The position numbers and the translations under genes are program-made. From CAJQLB01 sp041392065 (lineage in GTDB: Bacteria; Bacteroidota; Bacteroidia; Flavobacteriales; Flavobacteriaceae), in contig JAWKMU010000002.1 in the NCBI GenBank assembly GCA_041392065.1, forward strand, positions 1 to 64,000: a DNA stretch of 64,000 nucleotides, written 5' to 3'. Shown here in pieces: positions 1-8,803 of this stretch (position 1 is the first letter of the stretch; every line of letters begins with the position of its first letter). The notes under the pieces were generated by a model. It had not been told where the DNA came from. It did not search any database and was given only the letters and a program-made list of their open reading frames with translations.

Positions 1-3000
1 CAATATAATATTGGCTTGCACCATATTGTAAAAGCAGTTAAAGAAAGTAACCGAGATATTGGAGCACAGACTTTAGAAATCAATCAAGCCGAATATCTGG
101 TACGTGGTTTGGGTTATGTGAAATCCATAGCAGACATCGAAAATGCAGTTGTAACTTCAGAAGATTACACAGCTATCAAAATTAAAGATGTGGCAAAAGT
201 GTCTTTAGGTCCTGCAACAAGACGTGGAATTTTAGACAAAGAAGGTGCAGAAGTGGTTGGTGGTGTTGTAGTAGCACGTTATGGCGCTAACCCAATGGAA
301 GTGATTAATAATGTAAAAGCCAAAATAAACGAATTAAGCGCAGGACTACCTACAAAAACGTTGGCAGATGGTAGAACATCACAAGTAACTATAGTACCAT
401 TTTACGACCGTACAGAATTGATTCAAGAAACATTGGGTACACTCAATGAAGCCTTAACTTTAGAAATACTCATTACCATTTTGGTCATTATCATAATGGT
501 ATTTAATCTTCGTGCTTCCGTATTGATTTCAGGGCTATTACCTGTTGCGGTGTTAATGGTATTTATAGCAATGAAGCTCTTTGGTGTCGATGCCAATATT
601 GTAGCACTATCAGGCATTGCTATTGCTATTGGTACAATGGTAGATGTTGGTGTCATACTTTCAGAAAACATCGTAAGGCATTTAGACGAAAACGAAAACA
701 AATTACCAATAAACACAGTCGTTTACAACGCAACAGCAGAAGTATCTGGTGCAATCGTAACCGCAGTAATGACAACCATTATCAGTTTTATTCCTGTATT
801 TACAATGATTGGTGCAGAAGGAAAACTATTTAGACCATTAGCATTTACTAAAACCTTTGCTTTAACAGCGTCCATAATTGTAGCCTTATTTCTAATACCA
901 CCGTTTGCGGCCTTTTTATTCCGAAAAAAGAGCATTCAAAAACATTTTAAATATGCTTTAAACGGTGTTTTAATAGTATTAGGAATAGCAGCAATAATTT
1001 ATGGATATTGGTTAGGTGTCATACTCATCGCTTTTGGTGTCACAGCTTTATTAAATCTTCAAAACAAGATTTCAGATAAACAAGCAAACTTTGCCAACAT
1101 CATCATTTCTGCTTCGGCAATTGTATTCTTATTAGCAGAATATTGGCGACCGTTAGGCGTAAACGAAAGCATCTTCTTAAACCTCATTTTTGTAGCTATT
1201 ATTTGTTTTGGCTTGTTAGGTGTATTTGGATTATTCATTAAATACTACACACGTATTTTAAGATGGTGTTTAGACAATAAATTATTATTTCTTTCCATAC
1301 CTACAGCAATTGTCATAGCAGGCTTTTTCATAATGAAAAACACAGGTAAAGAGTTTATGCCATCATTAAACGAGGGTTCTTTTCTGTTAATGCCTACCTC
1401 AATGCCACATTCTGGTGTGGAAGAAAACAAACGTGTTTTACAGCAATTGGATATGGCAGTCGCCAGTATTCCAGAGATTGAAACCGTAGTCGGTAAAGCA
1501 GGAAGAACAGAATCGGCTTTAGATCCTGCACCATTATCAATGTATGAAAACATCATTCAATACAAACCTGAATATATGTTGAATGATAAAGGCGAACGTC
1601 AACGCTATAAGGTCAACAATGATGGTGAGTATGTATTAAAAAACGGAATGTCATTGCGAGCGGAACAACGTGAAGCGTGGCAATCTCTAAATGCAAAAGA
1701 ACAGTTAATCCCAGACGATGATGGCGAGTTTTACAGAAACTGGCGACCAGAAATACAATCACCAGACGATATTTGGAACGAAATTGTAAAAGTCACCAAA
1801 TTACCAGGTGTCACATCAGCACCAAAATTACAACCTATTGAAACTCGATTGGTAATGCTACAAACAGGTATGCGTGCACCAATGGGAATCAAAATAAAAG
1901 GACAAGATTTAAAAGAAATTGAAGCCTTTGGAATGCAGTTAGAAACCATTTTAAAAGAAGCTGAAGGTGTAAAGGATGAAGCCGTTTTTGCAGACCGTAT
2001 TGTAGGTAAACCGTATTTACTTATTGATATTGACAGAGAAAAAATTGCACGTTATGGTGTAAGTATTGAAGAGGTGCAAAACGTATTAAAAGTAGCTGTT
2101 GGTGGTATGTCATTAACCCAAACCGTTGAGGGTCGTGAGCGTTATGGCGTTCGTGTACGTTATCCAAGAGAATTACGAGCAAATCCAACCGACTTACAAC
2201 AAATTTACGTACCTGTTGAAAAAGGTAGCCCTGTACCTTTAAGCGAATTGGCAACCATTCGTTACGAGCAGGGTCCACAAGTCATAAAAAGTGAAGATAC
2301 CTTTTTAGTGGGTTATGTGTTGTTTGATAAACTAGATGGTTATGCAGAAGTCAATGTAGTTGAAAATGCGCAGGCAATGATTCAAAGCAAGATTGATGCA
2401 GGTGAATTAATTGTACCAAAAGGCATTAACTATCAATTTACAGGAACTTATGAAAACCAATTACGTGCCGAAAAAACCTTATCGATAGTTGTGCCTTTAG
2501 CATTGGCTATCATCTTTTTAATTCTGTACTTCCAATTCCGTTCTGTCGGTACATCCTTAATGGTATTTACAGGAATTGCAGTGGCATTTGCAGGTGGTTT
2601 TTTAATGATATGGCTGTACGGGCAATCGTGGTTTTTAAATTTCAGTTTCTTCGGCGAAAACCTACGTGATTTATTCCAAATGCACACCATTAATTTAAGT
2701 GTAGCCGTTTGGGTAGGCTTCATTGCGCTTTTTGGTATAGCAACCGATGATGGTGTTGTAATGGCGACCTACTTAACACAAACATTCGATAGAAATTCAC
2801 CAGAAACAAAAAAGGAAATTAGAGCCTCTATTGTGGAAGCAGGTGAAAAACGTATTAGACCGTGTTTAATGACTACAGCAACAACCATTTTAGCACTCTT
2901 GCCTGTACTAACATCAACAGGACGAGGTAGTGATATTATGATTCCTATGGCAATACCGAGTTTCGGTGGAATGTTAATAGCTTTAATCACCTTATTTGTT

Positions 3001-3057
3001 GTGCCAGTTTTATATAGCTTGAAAGCCGAAGTTCAACTTAAAAGAGCATCAAAATGA
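1..3057 (+). CDS. cusA: CusA/CzcA-family heavy-metal RND efflux pump, 5'-truncated by window edge
   Basis: Inner-membrane proton-driven pump subunit of a tripartite Cu(I)/Ag(I) exporter. The reading frame is open from base 1, so the true start is outside the window; by comparison with the family roughly the first 220 residues are missing (inference). Visible are the hydrophobic RND blocks, the TM4 stretch with GTMVDVGVI containing the conserved Asp of the proton relay, a long periplasmic loop with the insert typical of Bacteroidota CusA proteins (about bases 1570-1750), and the C-terminal RPCLMTTATTILALLP block followed by the last helices. The stop overlaps the ATG of the outer-membrane factor (ATGA), so the two are translationally coupled. 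The adaptor subunit is not next to it but lies about 9 kb downstream in the same island (11804-13579). HME-RND assignment is firm; Cu/Ag as substrate rests on the neighbours. Confidence 0.93.
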   Translation, partial: QYNIGLHHIVKAVKESNRDIGAQTLEINQAEYLVRGLGYVKSIADIENAVVTSEDYTAIKIKDVAKVSLGPATRRGILDKEGAEVVGGVVVARYGANPMEVINNVKAKINELSAGLPTKTLADGRTSQVTIVPFYDRTELIQETLGTLNEALTLEILITILVIIIMVFNLRASVLISGLLPVAVLMVFIAMKLFGVDANIVALSGIAIAIGTMVDVGVILSENIVRHLDENENKLPINTVVYNATAEVSGAIVTAVMTTIISFIPVFTMIGAEGKLFRPLAFTKTFALTASIIVALFLIPPFAAFLFRKKSIQKHFKYALNGVLIVLGIAAIIYGYWLGVILIAFGVTALLNLQNKISDKQANFANIIISASAIVFLLAEYWRPLGVNESIFLNLIFVAIICFGLLGVFGLFIKYYTRILRWCLDNKLLFLSIPTAIVIAGFFIMKNTGKEFMPSLNEGSFLLMPTSMPHSGVEENKRVLQQLDMAVASIPEIETVVGKAGRTESALDPAPLSMYENIIQYKPEYMLNDKGERQRYKVNNDGEYVLKNGMSLRAEQREAWQSLNAKEQLIPDDDGEFYRNWRPEIQSPDDIWNEIVKVTKLPGVTSAPKLQPIETRLVMLQTGMRAPMGIKIKGQDLKEIEAFGMQLETILKEAEGVKDEAVFADRIVGKPYLLIDIDREKIARYGVSIEEVQNVLKVAVGGMSLTQTVEGRERYGVRVRYPRELRANPTDLQQIYVPVEKGSPVPLSELATIRYEQGPQVIKSEDTFLVGYVLFDKLDGYAEVNVVENAQAMIQSKIDAGELIVPKGINYQFTGTYENQLRAEKTLSIVVPLALAIIFLILYFQFRSVGTSLMVFTGIAVAFAGGFLMIWLYGQSWFLNFSFFGENLRDLFQMHTINLSVAVWVGFIALFGIATDDGVVMATYLTQTFDRNSPETKKEIRASIVEAGEKRIRPCLMTTATTILALLPVLTSTGRGSDIMIPMAIPSFGGMLIALITLFVVPVLYSLKAEVQLKRASK

Positions 3058-4289
3058 AATATAAATCAATACACATAAAAATCGTCTTGGCTCTTGGCTC
3101 TTGTTTCTTGAGTCTTTTTGTAAACGCTCAACAATTAGAAACATTAATTGATGAAGCGTTAGAAAACAATCCCGAAATTCAAAAATTTGAGTTGCAATAC
3201 AAACGAGTTTCAGAAAAAGTGAATGAAGTCAACACCATTCCAAACACCGAATTTGGCGTCGGTTACTTTGTTAGCGAACCCGAAACACGCACAGGCGCTC
3301 AAAGGTTTAAAGTATCAGCAAAACAAATGTTACCTTGGTTTGGTACAATTACCTCTCGTGAAGATTATGTAACCGCATTGGCAGATGCGAAATACGAAGA
3401 CATCGTTATTACCAAACGTAAACTAATGGCTTCAGTATCGCAATCCTATTACAAACTGTATGCAAACCAAGCAAAACAGCAAATATTGAGTGATAATATT
3501 AAATTGTTGGAAACCTACGAAACAATGGCATTGACTTCTGTTGAGGTAGGTAAAGCGTCAGCAGTAGATGTATTGCGTTTGCAAATGCGACAAAACGATT
3601 TACAACAATTAAAAGATGTGTTGCAACAACAGTTTTTAGCAGAACAAACTAATTTTAATAACCTTTTGAATAGAGAAAATAATGTTGCTGTTACTGTGGT
3701 AGAGAGCTTAACGATTCCTATGGAAGATTTTGAAATCAATACTGAAAATTTATCAATACATCCTGAATTAGTAAAGTTTGATAAACTCTACCAGTCTGTA
3801 GAAAAGTCAGAATTACTAAATCAAAAAGAAAGCAGTCCAATGATTGGTTTTGGATTGGATTATGTCAATGTTTCCGAAAGACCAGATATGAATTTCTCGG
3901 ATAACGGTAAAGATATTGTAATGCCTATGGTTTCGGTGTCCATTCCCATTTTCAATAAGAAATACAAATCTATTTCCAAACAAAACGAACTGGAACAGCA
4001 AGAAATCAATTATCAAAAACAAGAGCGTTTAAACAGTTTAAAAACGGTATTAGATAAAGCTATTAACGACCGTATTTCAGCAAGAATAAGCAATAATACA
4101 GCAACAAAAAACCTAAAACAAGCTAAAGATGCAGAGCAAATTCTCATCAAAAGCTATGAAACTGGCACGATTGATTTTAACGATGTCCTTGATATTCAAG
4201 AATTGCAGTTAAAGTTTCAAATGAACCAAATAGAATCCATTAAAACCTACTATGTTCAAAGTGTCATAATTAATTATTTAATTCAGTAA
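3054..4289 (+). CDS. TolC/CusC-family outer-membrane efflux protein
   Basis: A 411-residue outer-membrane channel that would complete the CusABC pump. The N-terminus is a signal peptide ending at about NAQQ (residue 25). The rest alternates long Gln/Glu/Lys-rich helices and short beta segments, with the two-fold repeat usual for the family: RLQMRQNDLQQLKD in the first half and the ELQLKFQMNQIESIKTYY helix near the C-terminus. The length is normal for the family. The ATG overlaps the pump stop codon by four bases and the next gene starts four bases after this stop, so it sits inside a tight operon. There is no N-terminal lipobox cysteine, unlike E. coli CusC. Confidence 0.9.
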   Translation: MKYKSIHIKIVLALGSCFLSLFVNAQQLETLIDEALENNPEIQKFELQYKRVSEKVNEVNTIPNTEFGVGYFVSEPETRTGAQRFKVSAKQMLPWFGTITSREDYVTALADAKYEDIVITKRKLMASVSQSYYKLYANQAKQQILSDNIKLLETYETMALTSVEVGKASAVDVLRLQMRQNDLQQLKDVLQQQFLAEQTNFNNLLNRENNVAVTVVESLTIPMEDFEINTENLSIHPELVKFDKLYQSVEKSELLNQKESSPMIGFGLDYVNVSERPDMNFSDNGKDIVMPMVSVSIPIFNKKYKSISKQNELEQQEINYQKQERLNSLKTVLDKAINDRISARISNNTATKNLKQAKDAEQILIKSYETGTIDFNDVLDIQELQLKFQMNQIESIKTYYVQSVIINYLIQ

Positions 4290-4292
4290 ACA

Positions 4293-6647
4293 ATGAAAAC
4301 ATTAAACACAATACTTCTATTATTCCTAACGTCAATTGCATTTGCCCAAGTAGGGACAAATGGAGATGATAGAAATGAAGAAGGAAGGAAAATAAAAGAA
4401 TATAATCTCACTATTGAGGAAAATGAAATGACACTAGCTGGTGTAACCGCCAAAGGTATGACTATCAACGGTAGTATTCCCGGACCAGTTTTGGAATTTA
4501 ATGAAGGCGACCTTGCTATTATTAATGTTACCAACAAAATGGATGTGGAAACCTCTGTGCATTGGCACGGGTTGATACTTCCAAATTTCTATGATGGCGT
4601 ACCTTATTTAAATACACCCCCAATCGAACCAGGAGAGACTTTTCAATACAGAATCCCTATCAACCAGTCAGGTACGTATTGGTACCATTCCCATACAATG
4701 TTACAAGAACAGAAAGGTGTTTATGGGTCTATTATCATTCATCCAAAAGAAAAAACTTTGGAATATGATAAAGATTTGGTGGTGCTACTCTCTGATTGGA
4801 CAAACGAGAAACCATTGAACGTGCTACGAAACCTTAAAAGAGGTAACGAGTGGTATCAAGTTAAAAAAGGTACAGCAGTACCATTGAGTAGAGTCATTTC
4901 AGAAGGTGCTTTTGGTGCTCAACTGAAATTTTGGAGAGACCGTATGGAAGGGGCTGATATTAGCGATATCTACTATCCCGCCTTTCTAACCAATGGAAAG
5001 TCGTTAGCAGAATATCCAGAATTCAAACCAGGCGAAAAAGTACGGCTTCGCTTTATCAATGCATCTGCCTCTACCTATTATTGGATGGACTTTGGTGGTG
5101 GAAACCCTATGATTGTTGCAGGAGATGGTATCGATGTGGAACCCGTATCTAAAAGCCGATTTCTATTTGGTATTGCCGAAACCTACGATGTTATCGTAAC
5201 CATTCCCGATGGTACTTTAGAAGTTACCGCCACAACACAGGATGGCTCTGGAAGCACTTCCTTACGATTGGGTCAGGGAACGCTATATCCAGCAAAAAGA
5301 ATGGAGAGACCAGACAAGGTCGCTATGATGAAGCAAATGGCCAAAATGGATATGAAAATGGGAGCGCCAGCAATGGCAGGTAATCAAAAGAAAAATACAC
5401 CTGAAGCTTTAATGAAAAGGTATGGAATGCAAATGGATATGAAAGATGGTAAGATGAATATGGATATGAATAATAAGATGTCGATGAAAGATGGTAAGAT
5501 GGATAACCAAATGAATATGAATGATAATCATATGCAAATGGAAATGGACAAAAAGATGGATATGAAAAAGGATTCTATGCCAATGAGCCATAATATGTCT
5601 ATGATGGAGAAAGACTCTAGGTCTTTTGATTACAATACACGTAAAACCTATTTCAACTATGATTTTTTAAAGGCAAAAGAAAATACCACTTATAAGGAAG
5701 ATTTACCTGTAAATGACCTTTTACTCAACCTAACAGGTAATATGCAACGCTATGTGTGGAGTATAAATGGCGTGCCATTATCTGAAACAGATAAGATTAA
5801 AATTAAAGGAGGAGAGGTTACCAGAATAACATTAAATAACTTAACAATGATGCATCACCCAATGCATCTTCACGGTCATTATTTTAGAGTGATTAACGAA
5901 AATGGAGAACGTTCACCATTAAAGCATACGGTTAACGTGCCGCCAATGCAAAAAGTGGTTATAGAGTTCTACAACGAAGAATATGGTGATTGGATTTTTC
6001 ATTGTCACGTCCTATATCATATGATGGGTGGTATGGCAAGAGTATTTAGTTATGATACCCCAAGGGATGTAAGGATGAAGGATTTTCCCGCTCAAAAACT
6101 CGTTGATGAAACAGACCATTACTATTCCTGGGGATTGTTGCGTGCAGGCTCAAACTTTAACGAACTCTTTTTGATGTCAACTAATATCCGAAATGGATTT
6201 GGTTTACGAGCAGAGTTCGATTATGACAGAAATCTTGAAGCCGAAGTAAACTATGATAGATACCTAAATGATTGGGTACGTCTCTACGTAGGTGTTAATA
6301 CAGAAACAGAAATACCAAATTCCTTCGATGAGTTCAATACAGTTGGTCTTATTGGTGTAAAATACTTTACACCTTATAGGTTTAATGTAGATGTGAGTAT
6401 GGATAATCAGCTACGCCCAAGAGTACGTTTGGATAGAGAGCTATTGCTTTTCCCAAGAATTTTTCTGGAAGGTGAGTATGAATATAGAGCAGACTTTGGA
6501 TGGGTAAATGATATAGGGAATAGCTCTTATGAGAGTGAAACACAATGGTTGGTTGGCCTTTCTTACATCCTGTCAAGAAACTTTTCAATTCAAGGAAACT
6601 ATAACAACCGATATGGTTGGGGTGGTGGTCTTTTAGCAAGATTCTAA
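4293..6647 (+). CDS. Multicopper oxidase (CopA/PcoA type) fused to CopB-like outer-membrane barrel
   Basis: Periplasmic copper oxidase of 784 residues. A signal peptide (1-19, ending FAQ) precedes three cupredoxin domains. Copper ligand motifs are all visible: HWHG at 90-93, WYHSH at about 130-134, HPMHLHGHYF near 522-531 and HCH near 569-571 followed by the Met of the type 1 site region (MMGG). A Met/Asp/Lys-rich segment (about residues 345-455, many MDMK/MNM units) is the kind of Cu(I)-binding insert seen in CopA/PcoA/CueO proteins. After the oxidase ends (about residue 605) there are some 175 further residues of alternating amphipathic strands (FGLRAEFDYDRN, LEAEVNYDRYL) ending in an aromatic residue, ARF, which resembles CopB/PcoB outer-membrane barrels. 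The fusion is an inference from pattern; the oxidase is certain. Its start lies four bases after the efflux gene stop. Confidence 0.93.
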   Translation: MKTLNTILLLFLTSIAFAQVGTNGDDRNEEGRKIKEYNLTIEENEMTLAGVTAKGMTINGSIPGPVLEFNEGDLAIINVTNKMDVETSVHWHGLILPNFYDGVPYLNTPPIEPGETFQYRIPINQSGTYWYHSHTMLQEQKGVYGSIIIHPKEKTLEYDKDLVVLLSDWTNEKPLNVLRNLKRGNEWYQVKKGTAVPLSRVISEGAFGAQLKFWRDRMEGADISDIYYPAFLTNGKSLAEYPEFKPGEKVRLRFINASASTYYWMDFGGGNPMIVAGDGIDVEPVSKSRFLFGIAETYDVIVTIPDGTLEVTATTQDGSGSTSLRLGQGTLYPAKRMERPDKVAMMKQMAKMDMKMGAPAMAGNQKKNTPEALMKRYGMQMDMKDGKMNMDMNNKMSMKDGKMDNQMNMNDNHMQMEMDKKMDMKKDSMPMSHNMSMMEKDSRSFDYNTRKTYFNYDFLKAKENTTYKEDLPVNDLLLNLTGNMQRYVWSINGVPLSETDKIKIKGGEVTRITLNNLTMMHHPMHLHGHYFRVINENGERSPLKHTVNVPPMQKVVIEFYNEEYGDWIFHCHVLYHMMGGMARVFSYDTPRDVRMKDFPAQKLVDETDHYYSWGLLRAGSNFNELFLMSTNIRNGFGLRAEFDYDRNLEAEVNYDRYLNDWVRLYVGVNTETEIPNSFDEFNTVGLIGVKYFTPYRFNVDVSMDNQLRPRVRLDRELLLFPRIFLEGEYEYRADFGWVNDIGNSSYESETQWLVGLSYILSRNFSIQGNYNNRYGWGGGLLARF

Positions 6648-6685
6648 TTTAAAATGTAAATAAGTAATAATTAAAAAAAGAAAAA

Positions 6686-7054
6686 ATGAGAAAAACAATT
6701 TTAACATCAATCGTATTAATTATGACACTAACAGTAGGCTTTGCACAATCAAAAACAGAAACTGTTTTTGGTGTTAGAGGTAATTGTGGAATGTGTAAAT
6801 CAACCATTGAAAAATCTGTAAATAATATCGATGGTGTTTTTGAAGCATCTTGGGATAAAGAAACCAAACAAATGTCTATTTCTTATGATAATACAAAAAC
6901 AGATGTAATGGCTTTACATAAAGCAATAGCAAAATCAGGTTATGACACAGAAAAAGTAAAAGCAGATGAAAATGCTTATAATAATTTACCAGGATGTTGT
7001 CAGTATGATAGGGAAATGGAACTATCAGCACCAAAAGAAACAAAAAACAAATAA
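6686..7054 (+). CDS. Secreted heavy-metal-associated (HMA, MerP-like) metallochaperone
   Basis: A 122-residue secreted metal-binding protein. A signal peptide (1-20, ending GFAQ) is followed by one HMA domain with the metal loop GNCGMCKSTIEK (CxxC) at about residues 36-47. After the ferredoxin-like fold there is a second conserved cysteine pair in NLPGCCQYD (about 103-111), which is not part of the normal HMA fold. The gene at 13611-14051 is a paralogue with the same two motifs. The likely role is to pass periplasmic Cu(I) to the efflux adaptor or oxidase (inference). It lies 38 bases after the oxidase and 19 bases before the DUF3347 gene. Confidence 0.88.
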   Translation: MRKTILTSIVLIMTLTVGFAQSKTETVFGVRGNCGMCKSTIEKSVNNIDGVFEASWDKETKQMSISYDNTKTDVMALHKAIAKSGYDTEKVKADENAYNNLPGCCQYDREMELSAPKETKNK

Positions 7055-7073
7055 TAGTTAAAATCAAAACAAA

Positions 7074-7709
7074 ATGAGCAAATTAAAATTAGTATTCGGA
7101 GTAGTTGCAATAGCATTTGTAGCCCTTACAGCAGTGTCTTGTAAAGATGCCAAAACAGACAAGAATGATTCAACAGAGCATCATTCAGAGATGAATGCAG
7201 ATGGAGACCATTCAAAAATGAATCACGATAATAGCGATGGTCATCACGATGGTGATAAAAAGGAAATGGCAATGAATGGAAATGGTACCTCACAAGTCGT
7301 ATTAAATGATTATTTCAACCTTAAAGATGCTTTGGTAGCCGATGACAACGCAAAAGCGAAAAATTTAGGAGGCACATTGGCTAAATCACTTAAGGCTTTT
7401 GATACTTCTAAATATTCAGATGATAAGCAAAGCGAACTAAAGGATATTATTGAAGATGCCACTGAACACGCAGAACATATTTCAGAAAGTGACATAGCGC
7501 ACCAAAGAGAACATTTTAAAGTATTGAGCAAGGATATGGTTGATATGGTAGAAATCACCGGAACATCAATGACCATTTACCAGCAGTATTGTCCAATGTA
7601 CGATAACAACAAGGGTGGTGCTTGGTTGAGTATGAACAAAGAAATCAGAAATCCCTATTTCGGTGATAAAATGCTAAAATGTGGTAAAGTACAGCGTGAA
7701 ATCAACTAA
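7074..7709 (+). CDS. DUF3347 lipoprotein with His/Asp/Met-rich linker
   Basis: A 211-residue lipoprotein (signal peptide and lipobox AVSC, Cys23). Residues about 30-75 are rich in His, Asp, Met and Ser (EHHSEM, NHDNSDGHHDGDK) and probably bind metal loosely. The C-terminal 130 residues match the DUF3347 family: a helical region, then the signature CPM-x-D-x-N-x-G-A-x-W-LS ... NPYFGDKML-x-CG. The same domain is fused to the C-terminus of the CusB adaptor at 11804-13579, which suggests a role next to the pump, perhaps in handing over or sensing copper (inference). The stop codon is directly followed by the ATG of the next gene. Confidence 0.85.
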   Translation: MSKLKLVFGVVAIAFVALTAVSCKDAKTDKNDSTEHHSEMNADGDHSKMNHDNSDGHHDGDKKEMAMNGNGTSQVVLNDYFNLKDALVADDNAKAKNLGGTLAKSLKAFDTSKYSDDKQSELKDIIEDATEHAEHISESDIAHQREHFKVLSKDMVDMVEITGTSMTIYQQYCPMYDNNKGGAWLSMNKEIRNPYFGDKMLKCGKVQREIN

Positions 7710-8165
7710 ATGAAGATTGTAAAAATCATAGCGTGGATAGCATTAATTGCTTTGGTTGCCATACAGTTTTTTCCTGTGGATTACAACCAAAGTGAAACCA
7801 TACCACAAACCGATTTTATGCTCGTGAACAACGTACCTGTAACGGTTGAAAAATCGTTGCAGGTTTCGTGTTACGATTGCCATAGTAATAACACACAATA
7901 TCCTTGGTACAATAAGGTGCAACCTGTTGCTTGGTTTCTTGAAGGACATATTAAAAAAGGAAAAGAAGAATTGAATTTTAGTGAATGGGATTCTTATTCC
8001 AGCCGACGGAAGAATAGTAAGTTGAGGTCAATAATCAGCCAAATAGAGGATGACAAAATGCCTTTAAAATCATATACATTTATTCATAGTAATGCCGTAT
8101 TTACAAATACTAAAAAACAAGAAATCATCAAATATTTTAATCAATTAAAAGATAGTTTAAACTAA
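7710..8165 (+). CDS. Haem-binding-domain protein (CxxCH)
   Basis: A 151-residue protein with one N-terminal membrane helix or signal anchor (residues 5-22) and the haem_bd domain found in many Bacteroidota. The c-type haem motif CYDCH sits at about residues 54-58, followed by the family's NNTQYPWYNKVQPVAWF stretch. A haem is expected to be attached in the periplasm. It begins directly at the stop of the DUF3347 gene. In a copper island it could take electrons released by Cu(I) oxidation, but this is speculation. The family call is good from the motif order. Confidence 0.85.
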   Translation: MKIVKIIAWIALIALVAIQFFPVDYNQSETIPQTDFMLVNNVPVTVEKSLQVSCYDCHSNNTQYPWYNKVQPVAWFLEGHIKKGKEELNFSEWDSYSSRRKNSKLRSIISQIEDDKMPLKSYTFIHSNAVFTNTKKQEIIKYFNQLKDSLN

Positions 8166-8178
8166 AACCTTTTTGGCA

Positions 8179-8736
8179 ATGACACATACATTATTTATAA
8201 AAAATATGGTTTGTAATCGCTGTAAAATGTCAATTCTTAAACTTTTAAATGATGAAGGTTTTGAAGTAGAAGCTATCCAACTTGGAAAAATAACAGTTAA
8301 AGAAAATCCAAATAATGATTATTTAAAATTTGAAAAGAATTTAAATGTTCTAGGTTTTGAATTGATTAAAGACCCTACAAAAGCATTGGTTGAAAAGATT
8401 AAGGTGAATCTTATTGAACACATAGAAAAGAACGATACAAATGTTATACTCGCTAAACTTGAAAGTGAAATGGGCAAGAGCTATTCCATATTGAGTAAAA
8501 CCTTCAGTAAGTCAGAAGGTATAACATTAGAAAAATACTTTATCAACCTAAAAATTGAAAAGGTTAAGGAATATATCCAGTTGCAAGAGCTGAATTTTTC
8601 AGAAATAGCATATAGTCTCAATTATAAAAACAGTAGCCATTTGGCAAAACAGTTTAAGCAAGTAACGGGAATGTCTATGACTGATTTTAAAAACCTACAA
8701 ATTGATAGCAGAAAACCATTAGACCAAATTGTATAA
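8179..8736 (+). CDS. AraC-family regulator with HMA-like metal-binding N-terminus
   Basis: A 185-residue cytosolic transcription factor. The first 65 residues look like a small HMA domain: the metal loop is MVCNRCK (Cys12, Cys15) followed by a helix and beta strands ending GFELIKDP. Residues about 85-180 are an AraC-type double helix-turn-helix (EGITLEKYFINLKIEKVK, FSEIAYSLNYKNSSHLAKQFKQVTG). The ATG at 8179 is chosen because the only longer start is a TTG two codons upstream. It sits 13 bases after the haem-binding gene and 67 bases before the Cu-ATPase gene. A direct copper-sensing activator of this island is the simplest reading; both halves are visible, the sensing is inferred. Confidence 0.85.
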   Translation: MTHTLFIKNMVCNRCKMSILKLLNDEGFEVEAIQLGKITVKENPNNDYLKFEKNLNVLGFELIKDPTKALVEKIKVNLIEHIEKNDTNVILAKLESEMGKSYSILSKTFSKSEGITLEKYFINLKIEKVKEYIQLQELNFSEIAYSLNYKNSSHLAKQFKQVTGMSMTDFKNLQIDSRKPLDQIV

Positions 8737-8778
8737 ATATTATCCAATATTAGGAAAACCATACTGGCAAGTGAAAGG

Positions 8779-8786
8779 TAGTTTTG
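8779..8786 (+). promoter_or_regulatory. Possible Bacteroidota -7 promoter element before copA
   Basis: TAGTTTTG fits the TAnnTTTG -7 consensus and lies 17 bases before the copA ATG. No clear -33 TTTG is seen, so this is tentative. If real, the ATPase and downstream genes can be transcribed apart from the upstream operon, under the AraC regulator just before it. Confidence 0.35.
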
Positions 8787-8803
8787 TGGGTTAACTTTAA
8801 AAT

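Noticed and set aside
5409..5591. His/Ile-rich minus-strand frame opposite the Met-rich part of the oxidase
   Set aside because: It is the antisense reading of ATG/AAG-rich codons; no start context and no family.
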